A program made the translations under genes and the position numbers. A stretch of DNA of 64,000 bases, taken from assembly GCA_902602515.1 (NCBI GenBank), contig CACKRG010000003.1, positions 124,001 through 188,000 of the forward strand, given 5' to 3'. Numbering within the stretch: position 1 is the first letter of the stretch; each line of letters starts with the position of its first letter. Below are positions 7,253 through 15,734 of this stretch, piece after piece. Below the pieces are notes generated by a model. It saw nothing but the letters and a program-made list of their open reading frames with translations, was not told where the DNA came from and made no database searches. This DNA comes from an uncultured Alphaproteobacteria bacterium. GTDB lineage: Bacteria > Pseudomonadota > Alphaproteobacteria > HIMB59 > GCA-002718135.

Positions 7253-8979
7253 TGAATGAACAGCGAAATTTATATTTAGCAATTGGTATTTCAATAGCAA
7301 TAATAATTTTTTTTCAAATTTTAATACCCACACAACCAATTGATACTCAATCGAATGAAAATGATGAAGTGTTAGAGCCTGCTGCTTCTATTGATGAGCA
7401 AAATAAAAAAGTAGTTGATGAAATATTTTCAAAAGATGAAGTTGTAAATTCTACAAATAGAGTTTTATTTAAAAATAATTCAATAGAAGGATCAATAAAT
7501 CTCAAAGGTGCAATTCTTGATGATCTTATCTTATCTAAATATAAAACAAGCTTAGAGGATGATTCAGATAATATTCAATTATTGCTACCCGATGGAACAG
7601 CAAATCCATACTATATTGAAACAGGATGGAAAGAGCTTAATAATTCTAATATTGATTTACCCAATCTAAATACAGAATGGCAAGCTGATAACTCGGTTTT
7701 AAGCCCATCTAATCCTGTGTCATTGGTTTGGACAAACAATCAAGGTGTGACTTTCAAAATTAATTATTCTGTAGATGAAGAATATATGTTTACAATAACC
7801 CAAGAGATTATCAATAATAGCAATAAAGCTATTGAGGTTTTCCCTTACCGTTTAATAAAAAGAATTAACACCCCAGATACGATTAATTTTTTTATCCTTC
7901 ATGAAGGTTTGATCAGCCTTATTAATGATGAACTTTTAGAAAAAAATTATGATGATATAGCTGAAGATTGTTCGTCATCTTTAGAAACAAAAAAATCTTT
8001 TTGTGATAACAAATCACAAGGAGGATGGTTAGGTTTCACAGACAAATATTGGATGTCAGCTTTAATTCCAGATGCTGAGCAGTCTATTAATGTCAACTAT
8101 CGTCACAGCAACAATGGTAGAGATAATTACAGAGCTGGATATGTAGGCCAAATCTTTAAAATTAATGAGGGTAATAATTTACAGTATAGTGGTAAATTAT
8201 TTGTAGGTGCAAAGAAGTTAGATATTTTAAGTGAGTACGATGACAAGTTATCGATAACAAGATTTACAGATGCTATCGATTGGGGTTGGTTTAGCTTTCT
8301 AACTAAACCAGTTTCATATGCTATAAATTGGTTTTTCGGATATGCTGGTAATTTTGGATTAGCAATTATTGCATTCACAATTTTAATGAGACTTTTGCTT
8401 TTTCCACTTGCTCAAGCTTCATTTAAATCAATGGCAAAAATGAAAAAATTACAGCCTGATATGCAAAGATTAAAAGAGACCTATCCTAATGACAGGCAAA
8501 AAATGCAGCAAGAATTAATGGCTTTATACAAAAGAGAGGGAGCAAATCCTGTCGCTGGGTGTTTACCAATACTTGTCCAAATACCAATATTTTTCTCTTT
8601 ATATAAAGTTTTATTTGTAACTATAGAAATGTATCATGCACCATTCTATGGTTGGATACATGATCTTTCAGCACCGGACCCTTTAGGTTTAATGACATTA
8701 TTTGGAATCATTCCGTGGGATGTACCTCCATTGTTATCAATAATAGATATTGGTATTTTGCCAATATTTATGGGTTTTACAATGTGGTTGCAGCAAAAGT
8801 TAAATCCTGCTCCAGCTGATCCAACTCAAGCAAGAATTTTTGCTCTTTTGCCATTTATTTTTACATTTGTATTGGCTGGCTTTGCAGCTGGGCTAGTACT
8901 GTATTGGTCAGTAAACAATATTTTATCAATTGCACAACAGTGGTTTATACAAAGAAGAATCTTAGCCAAAAATGGCTAG
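7252..8979 (+). CDS. yidC: Membrane protein insertase YidC
   Basis: The 575-residue Gram-negative-type insertase has an N-terminal membrane anchor (about 6-24), a large periplasmic domain (about 60-340) and a C-terminal 60KD_IMP domain. That last domain contains FGLAIIAFTILMRLLLFPLA, the cytoplasmic hairpin with MAKMKKLQPDMQRLKE, and several membrane helices ending RRILAKNG. It inserts and folds inner-membrane proteins with or without SecYEG. It overlaps engB by 8 bases. Confidence 0.96.
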   Translation: MNEQRNLYLAIGISIAIIIFFQILIPTQPIDTQSNENDEVLEPAASIDEQNKKVVDEIFSKDEVVNSTNRVLFKNNSIEGSINLKGAILDDLILSKYKTSLEDDSDNIQLLLPDGTANPYYIETGWKELNNSNIDLPNLNTEWQADNSVLSPSNPVSLVWTNNQGVTFKINYSVDEEYMFTITQEIINNSNKAIEVFPYRLIKRINTPDTINFFILHEGLISLINDELLEKNYDDIAEDCSSSLETKKSFCDNKSQGGWLGFTDKYWMSALIPDAEQSINVNYRHSNNGRDNYRAGYVGQIFKINEGNNLQYSGKLFVGAKKLDILSEYDDKLSITRFTDAIDWGWFSFLTKPVSYAINWFFGYAGNFGLAIIAFTILMRLLLFPLAQASFKSMAKMKKLQPDMQRLKETYPNDRQKMQQELMALYKREGANPVAGCLPILVQIPIFFSLYKVLFVTIEMYHAPFYGWIHDLSAPDPLGLMTLFGIIPWDVPPLLSIIDIGILPIFMGFTMWLQQKLNPAPADPTQARIFALLPFIFTFVLAGFAAGLVLYWSVNNILSIAQQWFIQRRILAKNG

Positions 8980-9592
8980 TTCAAATAAAAACTTAAATAT
9001 TTTTTTTGCTAAAAATAAATTTGTTGGATCTTTTGAGTCTCAGGATAAAATACCATTACTTAAAGCACATAATGAATGTTGTTTTATTGGTAGATCAAAT
9101 GTAGGTAAATCTAGTTTAATTAATGTTTTAACTAAAACAAAAAAACTAGCTAAAACAAGTAAGACACCTGGAAGAACACAAGCAATAAATATTTTTGAAA
9201 TAAATAACAAATTAAATTTAGTAGATTTACCAGGTTACGGCTATGCTAAAGTATCAAAAGTCGCTCGAGAAAATTTAATGACCTTAATTCAAGAATATAT
9301 AGAATATAGAGATAAACTTGATCATGTTTTTTTATTAATTGACTCTAAAGTTGGCATTAAAAATTCCGATATTGATATGTTAGATTTGTTAAGTGACTGC
9401 TCAAGAAAATTTTCAATAATTCTAACTAAAATAGATAAAATATCAAATAACTATTTAGAATATCAAAAAAAGTCAATTTTAAGTTTAATGCAAAATTATA
9501 AGAAATCATTTACAAAAATTTATCAATCTGAAACCAAAAAAAATAATGGTATTACAGAGATTCAAAGATCTATATATGGGATATCACAATAA
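8972..9592 (+). CDS. engB: Ribosome biogenesis GTPase YsxC/EngB
   Basis: The 206-residue TRAFAC GTPase has G1 GRSNVGKSSLIN, G2 TPGRTQAIN, G3 DLPGYGYAKV and G4 LTKIDK. These are the hallmarks of the EngB/YihA family, which is needed for large-subunit assembly. Length is normal. It overlaps yidC by 8 bases and is followed 2 bases later by argB. Confidence 0.94.
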   Translation: MASSNKNLNIFFAKNKFVGSFESQDKIPLLKAHNECCFIGRSNVGKSSLINVLTKTKKLAKTSKTPGRTQAINIFEINNKLNLVDLPGYGYAKVSKVARENLMTLIQEYIEYRDKLDHVFLLIDSKVGIKNSDIDMLDLLSDCSRKFSIILTKIDKISNNYLEYQKKSILSLMQNYKKSFTKIYQSETKKNNGITEIQRSIYGISQ

Positions 9593-9594
9593 AT

Positions 9595-10506
9595 ATGAAA
9601 TTTGATTTTTTATCAGAAAGTGATCAGGCTTATTTTATACATAAAGCCTCAACTTTAGTCGAAGCTCTGCCATATATTAGAGAACATAGCGGTGATACTA
9701 TTGTAATAAAATATGGTGGACATGCGATGGGAAACAAAAAACTATCAGAAAGTTTTTCAAGAGATATTGGATTATTAAAAGAAGTAGGTGTTTCACCAGT
9801 TATTGTTCATGGTGGAGGACCTCAAATTGGTGAAAGGCTTAAATCAAAAAATATATCAACTGAATTTGTTGAAGGATTAAGAGTTACTGATAAAGAAACA
9901 ATCAAAGTAGTTGAAGAAGTTTTATCTAAAGATATCAATTCGGAAATAGTGGAATCTATAAGTGCATCTGGAGGAAAGGCAATAGGAGTTTCTGGAACTG
10001 CTAACTTAATTAGTGCAACTAAATTGAATGTTGAAATTAAAGATAGTGATTCAAATATTGAAAGGATAATTGATATTGGTTTTGTTGGAAAACCAAATAA
10101 ATTAAATAAAGATATTCTAACTAACTTTATAAAAAATGATCAAATCCCTGTTATATCTCCTTTGGGTAAAGATGATAATAATTTTACATACAATATCAAT
10201 GCTGACACAGTTGCGGGTTTTATAGCAGGCGAATTACAGGCAAGTAAATTATTATTATTAACCGATGTCCCTGGTGTTTTAGACCAAAATGAAAAATTGA
10301 TCTCATCAATAACTCTTGAAGAAGCCGAAAGTATTGCAGATAAAGATTATATTTCTGGCGGTATGAAGCCAAAAATTAATACATGTATTGATGCAATGAA
10401 AAAAGGTGTTAAAAAATCTACTATTTTAGATGGAAGAATTCCTCATTCAGTAATATTAGAGTTATTCACAGAACATGGAATTGGCACACAAATAACAAGT
10501 AGTTAG
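9595..10506 (+). CDS. argB: Acetylglutamate kinase
   Basis: The 303-residue amino acid kinase phosphorylates N-acetylglutamate in arginine synthesis. Motifs are VIKYGGHAMGN (phosphate-binding lysine), VHGGGPQIGERL and NINADTVAGFIAGEL, with LLLTDVPGV and SGGMKPKI near the end. The N-terminal extension ahead of the kinase fold (about 30 residues) is as in hexameric, arginine-sensitive enzymes, so feedback inhibition is plausible. It abuts the following HAD gene with no spacing. Confidence 0.95.
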   Translation: MKFDFLSESDQAYFIHKASTLVEALPYIREHSGDTIVIKYGGHAMGNKKLSESFSRDIGLLKEVGVSPVIVHGGGPQIGERLKSKNISTEFVEGLRVTDKETIKVVEEVLSKDINSEIVESISASGGKAIGVSGTANLISATKLNVEIKDSDSNIERIIDIGFVGKPNKLNKDILTNFIKNDQIPVISPLGKDDNNFTYNINADTVAGFIAGELQASKLLLLTDVPGVLDQNEKLISSITLEEAESIADKDYISGGMKPKINTCIDAMKKGVKKSTILDGRIPHSVILELFTEHGIGTQITSS

Positions 10507-11181
10507 ATGAGCTTTAAAGATAACATAAACACCTGGATATTTGATCTAGACAACACACTGTATTCGGCAGATAGTGGAATTTTTCAGCAAGTACATAAAT
10601 TAATGGGTGAATTTGTTGCTAAAAATTTAAATATGGACTTAGCTGAGGCTAAAAAACTACAAAAAAAATATTACAAACAGCATGGCACTACTTTAAGAGG
10701 TATGATGGATAATCATGATATAGATCCAGATTATTTTTTAGAAGAAGTTCATAAATTGGATTACTCAATTGTTGGTCCAAATCAAAATCTTAATGATGAA
10801 TTATATAAACTTGAGGGAAGAAAAATTATTTATACAAATGCAAATAAACAGCATGTCTTAGATGTGTTGGAAAAAATAAATCTAACAAATTTTTTTGATG
10901 AAATATATGATATTAAAATGGCTGATTATATTCCTAAGCCAGAAATTTCTCCCTATGAAAAAATTATTAATTTATTTGATATAGAGGCAAATAAATCAGC
11001 TATGTTTGATGATATTGCAAAGAATTTAGTACCAGCAAAAAAAGTTGGATTCACACCTGTTTGGATTGATGCTGGTTATGAAAATTTTTCAGACGATGTT
11101 GAAGCATCTAAAGAATATTTAGATTTTCAAACAAGAGATTTGAGTTTATTTTTAAAAGATGTAAATGAGGGAAAGATATGA
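10507..11181 (+). CDS. HAD-family phosphatase, pyrimidine 5'-nucleotidase type
   Basis: The 224-residue protein has all four HAD motifs: [10 protein letters not shown] (nucleophile Asp and acid Asp), YTNAN, the lysine in YIPKPE, and [10 protein letters not shown]. The order and the DNTLYxxxxG pattern fit the Sdt1/pyrimidine 5'-nucleotidase group (TIGR01993-like). This gene often sits between argB and dapD in alphaproteobacteria. Physiological substrate is unknown. The start directly follows the argB stop, and its end overlaps dapD by 4 bases. Confidence 0.85.
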   Translation: MSFKDNINTWIFDLDNTLYSADSGIFQQVHKLMGEFVAKNLNMDLAEAKKLQKKYYKQHGTTLRGMMDNHDIDPDYFLEEVHKLDYSIVGPNQNLNDELYKLEGRKIIYTNANKQHVLDVLEKINLTNFFDEIYDIKMADYIPKPEISPYEKIINLFDIEANKSAMFDDIAKNLVPAKKVGFTPVWIDAGYENFSDDVEASKEYLDFQTRDLSLFLKDVNEGKI

Positions 11182-12002
11182 GTAATCTTGAAAAAATTAT
11201 AAATGATGCCTTTGAGGATAGAGATAATATTAATGTAAATACTACCGGTGATATTAGAGATGCAGTAAATGAAACTTTAAATAACCTTGATAGTGGAAAT
11301 TTAAGGGTTTGTGAAAAAATAAATAATGAATGGAAAGTTAATCAATGGATTAAAAAGGCAATTCTTTTAAGTTTTAGATTAAATGATAATGAAATCGTTA
11401 AAGCATCGCATGCCACTTGGTTTGACAAAGTAGAAAGTAAAACTGCAAATTGGACTAAGGATGATCACCTTAATGCAGGATTTAGATATGTGCCAGACGC
11501 AGTAGTAAGAAAATCTGCATTTATCGCTAAAGGTGTTATTTTAATGCCTTCTTTTGTAAATCTTGGTGCATATGTTGATGAAGGAACAATGATTGATACT
11601 TGGGCAACAGTTGGCTCATGTGCACAAATAGGTAAAAATTGTCATATATCAGGAGGTGCTGGTATTGGCGGTGTGCTTGAGCCACTTCAAGCAAATCCCG
11701 TTATAATTGAAGACAATTGCTTTATTGGAGCAAGAAGTGAAGTAGCGGAAGGTGTGATTGTTGGTGAAGGTGCAGTTTTATCAATGGGTGTATTCATTGG
11801 AGCGTCTACAAAAATAGTTGATCGATCAACAGGAGAAATTCATATGGGAAAAGTTCCAGCTTATTCTGTTGTTGTACCAGGCACATTACCTGGAAAAAAA
11901 GAGGGGGATATTAATCCTTCTTTATATTGTGCTGTTATTGTTAAAAGAGTTGATGAAAAAACTAGAAGTAAAACATCTATAAATGACCTTTTAAGAGATT
12001 AA
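11178..12002 (+). CDS. dapD: 2,3,4,5-tetrahydropyridine-2,6-dicarboxylate N-succinyltransferase
   Basis: The 274-residue protein is a left-handed beta-helix acyltransferase of the succinylase lysine/diaminopimelate pathway. An N-terminal helical domain is followed by hexapeptide repeats (for example [20 protein letters not shown] and [19 protein letters not shown]) and a C-terminal VPGTLPGK segment. It transfers succinyl from succinyl-CoA. Its direct partner dapE follows with a one-base overlap. Confidence 0.96.
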   Translation: MSNLEKIINDAFEDRDNINVNTTGDIRDAVNETLNNLDSGNLRVCEKINNEWKVNQWIKKAILLSFRLNDNEIVKASHATWFDKVESKTANWTKDDHLNAGFRYVPDAVVRKSAFIAKGVILMPSFVNLGAYVDEGTMIDTWATVGSCAQIGKNCHISGGAGIGGVLEPLQANPVIIEDNCFIGARSEVAEGVIVGEGAVLSMGVFIGASTKIVDRSTGEIHMGKVPAYSVVVPGTLPGKKEGDINPSLYCAVIVKRVDEKTRSKTSINDLLRD

Positions 12003-13180
12003 TGTCAGAAATAAATTTTGATCCAGTTAATCTTACGCAATCCTTAGTTCAATGTGCAAGTATAACTCCAAAAGATGAAGGTGCTTTAACTATAGTTGAA
12101 AATCATCTAAAGGCCATAGGATGTGATTGTCATCCATTAACTTTCTCTGGAAACAATTCTTACGAAGTAAAAAATTTGTTTGCAACAATAGGTAATGAAG
12201 GAAAGCATTTTGCTTATGCTGGTCATACAGATGTAGTTCCTGTAGGAAATGAAAAATCATGGAAATACCACCCCTTTTCTGCAAAAATAGATGGAGGCAA
12301 ACTATATGGAAGAGGAAGTGAGGATATGAAAAGCAGTGTTGCTTGTTTTATTAGTGCTTCTAAAAGATTCGTTGATAAGTATAAAAATTTTCCTGGTAAG
12401 ATTTCATTCATTATTACGGGTGATGAAGAAAGAGATTCTGTTAATGGTACACCAAGAGTTTTAGAATGGGCAAGTAAACAAAATTATAAGTTTGATCATT
12501 GTCTTGTTGGTGAGCCAACTTCTAAAAATGAAGTGGGTGATAAAGTAAAAATTGGAAGAAGAGGATCAGTAAGTTTCTTTTTTCAGGTAAAAGGTATTCA
12601 AGGACATACAGCTAATTCTCATTTAGCTGAAAATTCTTCACATCATTTAGTCAATTTATTAAATAGTATATTAGAAGAAAATCTAGATGAAGGTAATGAA
12701 AATTTTTTACCGACATCAGTTCAAATTGCTACTATTGATATTGGCAACCCAGTTCAAAACGTAATTCCAGAATTAGCTAAAGCAACTGTTAATATAAGAT
12801 TTAATGATATGCACTCTTCAGACTCACTTATAAAATGGATCGATAATAAAATTGACAAGATTTTCTCTAATTTAGAAAATGCTAGTTGCACTTATTCATA
12901 TGATGCAACAGCTGAGTCATTTCTAAATAAAGCAGGTGATTTATATAATATTATTTCAAAATCAATTTCTGATGTTACAGGTAAAAATAGCCCCCCTGAG
13001 CAAGCAACCGATGGCGGCACTTCTGATGCAAGATATATAAAAAACTATTGTGAAGTAGTAGAGTTGGGTCTTAGAAATCAAACACTTCATAAAGTAGATG
13101 AATTTGTTTTTGTTGAAGATATTATTAAACTAGAGAGTATTTATTTTAAAATTTTAGAAAATTATTTTGAATTGAATTAG
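12002..13180 (+). CDS. dapE: Succinyl-diaminopimelate desuccinylase
   Basis: The 392-residue M20 metallopeptidase-fold enzyme has zinc ligands and catalytic residues in YAGHTDVVPVG, GRGSEDMKSSVA and ITGDEERDSVNGT, and the closing EQATDGGTSDARYI and RNQTLHKVDEFV. A dimerisation domain sits in the middle (GRRGSVSFFFQVKGIQGHTA). It removes succinate to give LL-diaminopimelate for lysine and peptidoglycan. It is the last gene of the plus-strand run from rpmH and ends 14 bases from a convergent gene. Confidence 0.95.
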   Translation: MSEINFDPVNLTQSLVQCASITPKDEGALTIVENHLKAIGCDCHPLTFSGNNSYEVKNLFATIGNEGKHFAYAGHTDVVPVGNEKSWKYHPFSAKIDGGKLYGRGSEDMKSSVACFISASKRFVDKYKNFPGKISFIITGDEERDSVNGTPRVLEWASKQNYKFDHCLVGEPTSKNEVGDKVKIGRRGSVSFFFQVKGIQGHTANSHLAENSSHHLVNLLNSILEENLDEGNENFLPTSVQIATIDIGNPVQNVIPELAKATVNIRFNDMHSSDSLIKWIDNKIDKIFSNLENASCTYSYDATAESFLNKAGDLYNIISKSISDVTGKNSPPEQATDGGTSDARYIKNYCEVVELGLRNQTLHKVDEFVFVEDIIKLESIYFKILENYFELN

Positions 13181-13194
13181 AATAATTGTAAAAT

Positions 13195-14130
13195 TTAATA
13201 AAAACTCTTTTTCGATTCGACATCTGATTTTAACTTTTGATTTATTTCGTATATTTTATATTTTTTAAACATATACTCAATTGCTGACTCTATTACTGTA
13301 ACACCTGCAATATGTGGGGTAATAGATATATTTGGCAAAGTCCAGAGCTTACTTGAAGATTTAAGTGGTTCATTTTTGAAGACATCTAAATAAGCAAAAA
13401 AGTCTTTATTGCGTTTTGCGTGTTCAACAAGTGCACTTTCATCAATAGCATTTCCTCTGCCAATATTTATTAAACATGATTTTTTTTTCATATTTTTTAA
13501 AAATGATGCATTAATGATATTATCTGTCTCAGGTGTAGCAGGTAAAATTGCAACTATAACATCAGAATTTTTAATAAATTTTTTTATATTTTTTTTTGTA
13601 TATATTTTAATATTAAATAGTTTGTTTGAAGATTTTTTAAAAGCAATTACATTATAATTTAATTTAATCAGTTTTTTTGCAATATGAGAACCAAGAAAAC
13701 CTAGTCCAAGAATACCTACAGTTAAGTTTTCATTATCAATTGGAGTTCTCTCACCTGACCAGTGTTTTTTTATTTGAAAATTTTGAAAAATTTTAAAATT
13801 TAATTGATAATTTAATATTTGAGCTAAAGAATAATTTGCAATTCTTTCACCCATTTTTGGGTCTTTAATTCTTATAATAGGTATTTTTCTATTATAACTT
13901 TTTAATTTTAATATGTGATCAACGCCTGCTCCCATAGAAAAAATAACTTTCAGATTTTTTAGCCTTGAAAGTATGCTATCAGGCAAATTCCAAATAATTG
14001 CATATTTTACTTCATCAAATTTTTTATAGTTTTTTATTGAAATTACTTTTTCATTTTTAAAATATTTTTTTATGGTTTTTTTCCAAACATCAATTTTATC
14101 AAAAGTTGTGTTATGAAATAATATAGTCAT
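13195..14130 (-). CDS. D-2-hydroxyacid dehydrogenase, glyoxylate/hydroxypyruvate reductase A type
   Basis: The 311-residue NAD(P)-dependent dehydrogenase has a Rossmann loop GILGLGFLGSHIA (about 146-158). It also has the active-site Arg in INIGRGNAID, Glu in DVFKNEPL and His in ITPHIAG. Short length and the IIWNLPDSILSRLKNLKVI front end fit the GhrA subgroup. It may reduce glyoxylate or hydroxypyruvate. Its start overlaps the stop of the upstream glycosyltransferase (ATGA), an unusual partnership that leaves open a role on a sugar-derived 2-ketoacid. Lysine content is high. Confidence 0.82.
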   Translation of the reverse strand: MTILFHNTTFDKIDVWKKTIKKYFKNEKVISIKNYKKFDEVKYAIIWNLPDSILSRLKNLKVIFSMGAGVDHILKLKSYNRKIPIIRIKDPKMGERIANYSLAQILNYQLNFKIFQNFQIKKHWSGERTPIDNENLTVGILGLGFLGSHIAKKLIKLNYNVIAFKKSSNKLFNIKIYTKKNIKKFIKNSDVIVAILPATPETDNIINASFLKNMKKKSCLINIGRGNAIDESALVEHAKRNKDFFAYLDVFKNEPLKSSSKLWTLPNISITPHIAGVTVIESAIEYMFKKYKIYEINQKLKSDVESKKSFY

Positions 14131-15230
14131 TGGATTTGATTTATTAAATTATTGTATTTTTCTATTTGGTTTTCCCAGTTAAGTTCATTTTCTGCTCTTT
14201 TTTTTGCATTTTGTCCTAATTCTATTCTATTTTGTTTGTTATCAATTAGTTTCTTGATTGCATCATCCAGTTCATCAAAATTATCAATTATTAAACCTGT
14301 TTTGTTATGCAAAACTGCCTCTGGAGTGCCTCCTACATTTGAGGCAATTGAAGGAATCCCGTATTGTGCTGCTTCAATATATGCAATGCCAAAACCTTCA
14401 ATAGAATTTGCATGAGTTTGATCTAATGTTGGCATGATCATAATATCAGTTTTAGAAAAAATATATTTTTTTTGATTTTCATTAACTGTACCAACTAACA
14501 ATACATTTGATTCAAGCTTGTAATTTTTTACTTCATTTTTAATATTTTCTAATTCATCTCCTTCACCAGCAATTATATATTGAATGTTAGGATAAATTTT
14601 TTTTAAATTAAATATAGATTTAAGAATTAATGAATGTCCTTTTCTTTTTTCAAGTCTGGCAAGAGTGAGCAAGGTTGGATGACCATTATTTAAATTTATA
14701 GTTTGTTCCATAATATTTTTAGTTGATTTTACACCGGGATAAATGACCTGAATATTTTGAAAATTTTCGCTTATTTTTGAAAGTAATATTTTAGTGTATG
14801 AAGAATTAACTACTAACACGGTTGCTGCTGCTAAAACTTTTTTAATTCGGTTATGATGATAAGCGTTTTTAATTATTATTTCATTTCCATGAACAAGATT
14901 AATAATTGGTATTTTTTTTTGCTTCAAAAAATTAATTGGCAACTCAAGACTTTTCCAACTATCTGTAATAACTGCATGAATTTTATTTGAAGAACAAATT
15001 TTTTTTAGTTCATTATATTTCTTCCTTTTTCTTAAAAACTTTAGCCCTTTAAATCTTAATATTGAAAATTTATCATTATTTTTATCAAATTTTAAATCTT
15101 TTGAAGCATCATGTTGGTCAGCCAGCACTTTTACATCATGTTTAATACTTAAATACGATGCTATATCATACATCAATGTCTCAATTCCCCCTACTCTAGA
15201 TGGAAAACATTGTGTTGAAATTATTATCAT
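14127..15230 (-). CDS. Glycosyltransferase family 4 protein
   Basis: The 367-residue GT-B glycosyltransferase has an N-terminal FPSRVGGIETLMYDIASYL donor/acceptor loop and VHGNEIIIKN. The C-terminal Glycos_transf_1 domain includes LLTLARLEKRKGHSLILK, YIIAGEGDELENI and the EX7E-type GFGIAYIEAAQYGIPSIAS. It probably adds a sugar to LPS or an exopolysaccharide at the inner-membrane face. Donor and acceptor cannot be told. It is the first gene of a two-gene minus-strand unit with the GhrA-like dehydrogenase. Confidence 0.88.
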   Translation of the reverse strand: MIIISTQCFPSRVGGIETLMYDIASYLSIKHDVKVLADQHDASKDLKFDKNNDKFSILRFKGLKFLRKRKKYNELKKICSSNKIHAVITDSWKSLELPINFLKQKKIPIINLVHGNEIIIKNAYHHNRIKKVLAAATVLVVNSSYTKILLSKISENFQNIQVIYPGVKSTKNIMEQTINLNNGHPTLLTLARLEKRKGHSLILKSIFNLKKIYPNIQYIIAGEGDELENIKNEVKNYKLESNVLLVGTVNENQKKYIFSKTDIMIMPTLDQTHANSIEGFGIAYIEAAQYGIPSIASNVGGTPEAVLHNKTGLIIDNFDELDDAIKKLIDNKQNRIELGQNAKKRAENELNWENQIEKYNNLINQIQ

Positions 15231-15430
15231 TGAAAATTATAATATTATAAAATTTATGAATTATTAATTCACAAAGTCAATCAGGAACAATTAATTTTAA
15301 TCATTATTAAATAATTTAACTATATTTTTTTTGTATCTTCTTATATATGCATTTTTTGCATATTAATATTATTATTTTTATACTTTGATTGCATAGAATA
15401 ATTACTATGTATTTAATATAAGGAACAAAA

Positions 15431-15604
15431 ATGATTAATATTTTTAACTTTTTCAATAAAGCTCACGAAAATACAATTGATAACAAGTATAACACTAATG
15501 AAGATCTAGTAAAATATTTTAAGTCTGAGTACGGATCTAGCTGGAAATTGGAATTAGATAAGTACCTAATAAAAGAAGAGAACAATGTTAAAAAAGTTGC
15601 TTAA
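15431..15604 (+). CDS. Small hypothetical protein, 57 residues
   Basis: The frame runs from ATG 15431 to TAA 15604, with AAGGAACA ending 5 bases before the start as a fair ribosome binding site. The product is short, basic and acidic in patches, with no signal peptide or membrane helix. Aromatic residues cluster at the front (NIFNFFNK) and around YFKSEYGSSWKLELDKYL, an amphipathic-helix-like stretch. I do not recognise the family. It overlaps a second small frame by 20 bases. The paired starts, both with purine-rich leaders, argue for real genes in a 490-base gap. Confidence 0.55.
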   Translation: MINIFNFFNKAHENTIDNKYNTNEDLVKYFKSEYGSSWKLELDKYLIKEENNVKKVA

Positions 15605-15734
15605 TTTTATATTTAAAGAAACTTTACAAAGTAATTACTCAGAACATGAGCTTTTTCTAAGTAAATCTTCTGACCACTACGATCTAGATTTTAGAATTAA
15701 ACTTATAGACACTAAAACTTCTAAATTGGGCTAG
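15585..15734 (+). CDS. Small hypothetical protein, 49 residues (DUF3563-like pattern)
   Basis: The frame runs from ATG 15585 to TAG 15734, with AGAAGAGAA just upstream. It overlaps the preceding small gene by 20 bases and the convergent aminopeptidase gene by 14. The segment EHELFLSKSSDHYDLDFRI recalls the short 'E-x-x-x-L-x-x-S-x-D-x-x-D-L-x-x-R-I' pattern of DUF3563-type small proteins. That resemblance is by eye and weak. Function unknown. Confidence 0.5.
   Translation: MLKKLLNFIFKETLQSNYSEHELFLSKSSDHYDLDFRIKLIDTKTSKLG

Noticed and set aside
15344..15364. Inverted repeat ATATGCA-TTTTT-TGCATAT as terminator or operator
   Set aside because: Only 7 AT-rich pairs around a T loop; such short palindromes are expected by chance at this base composition.
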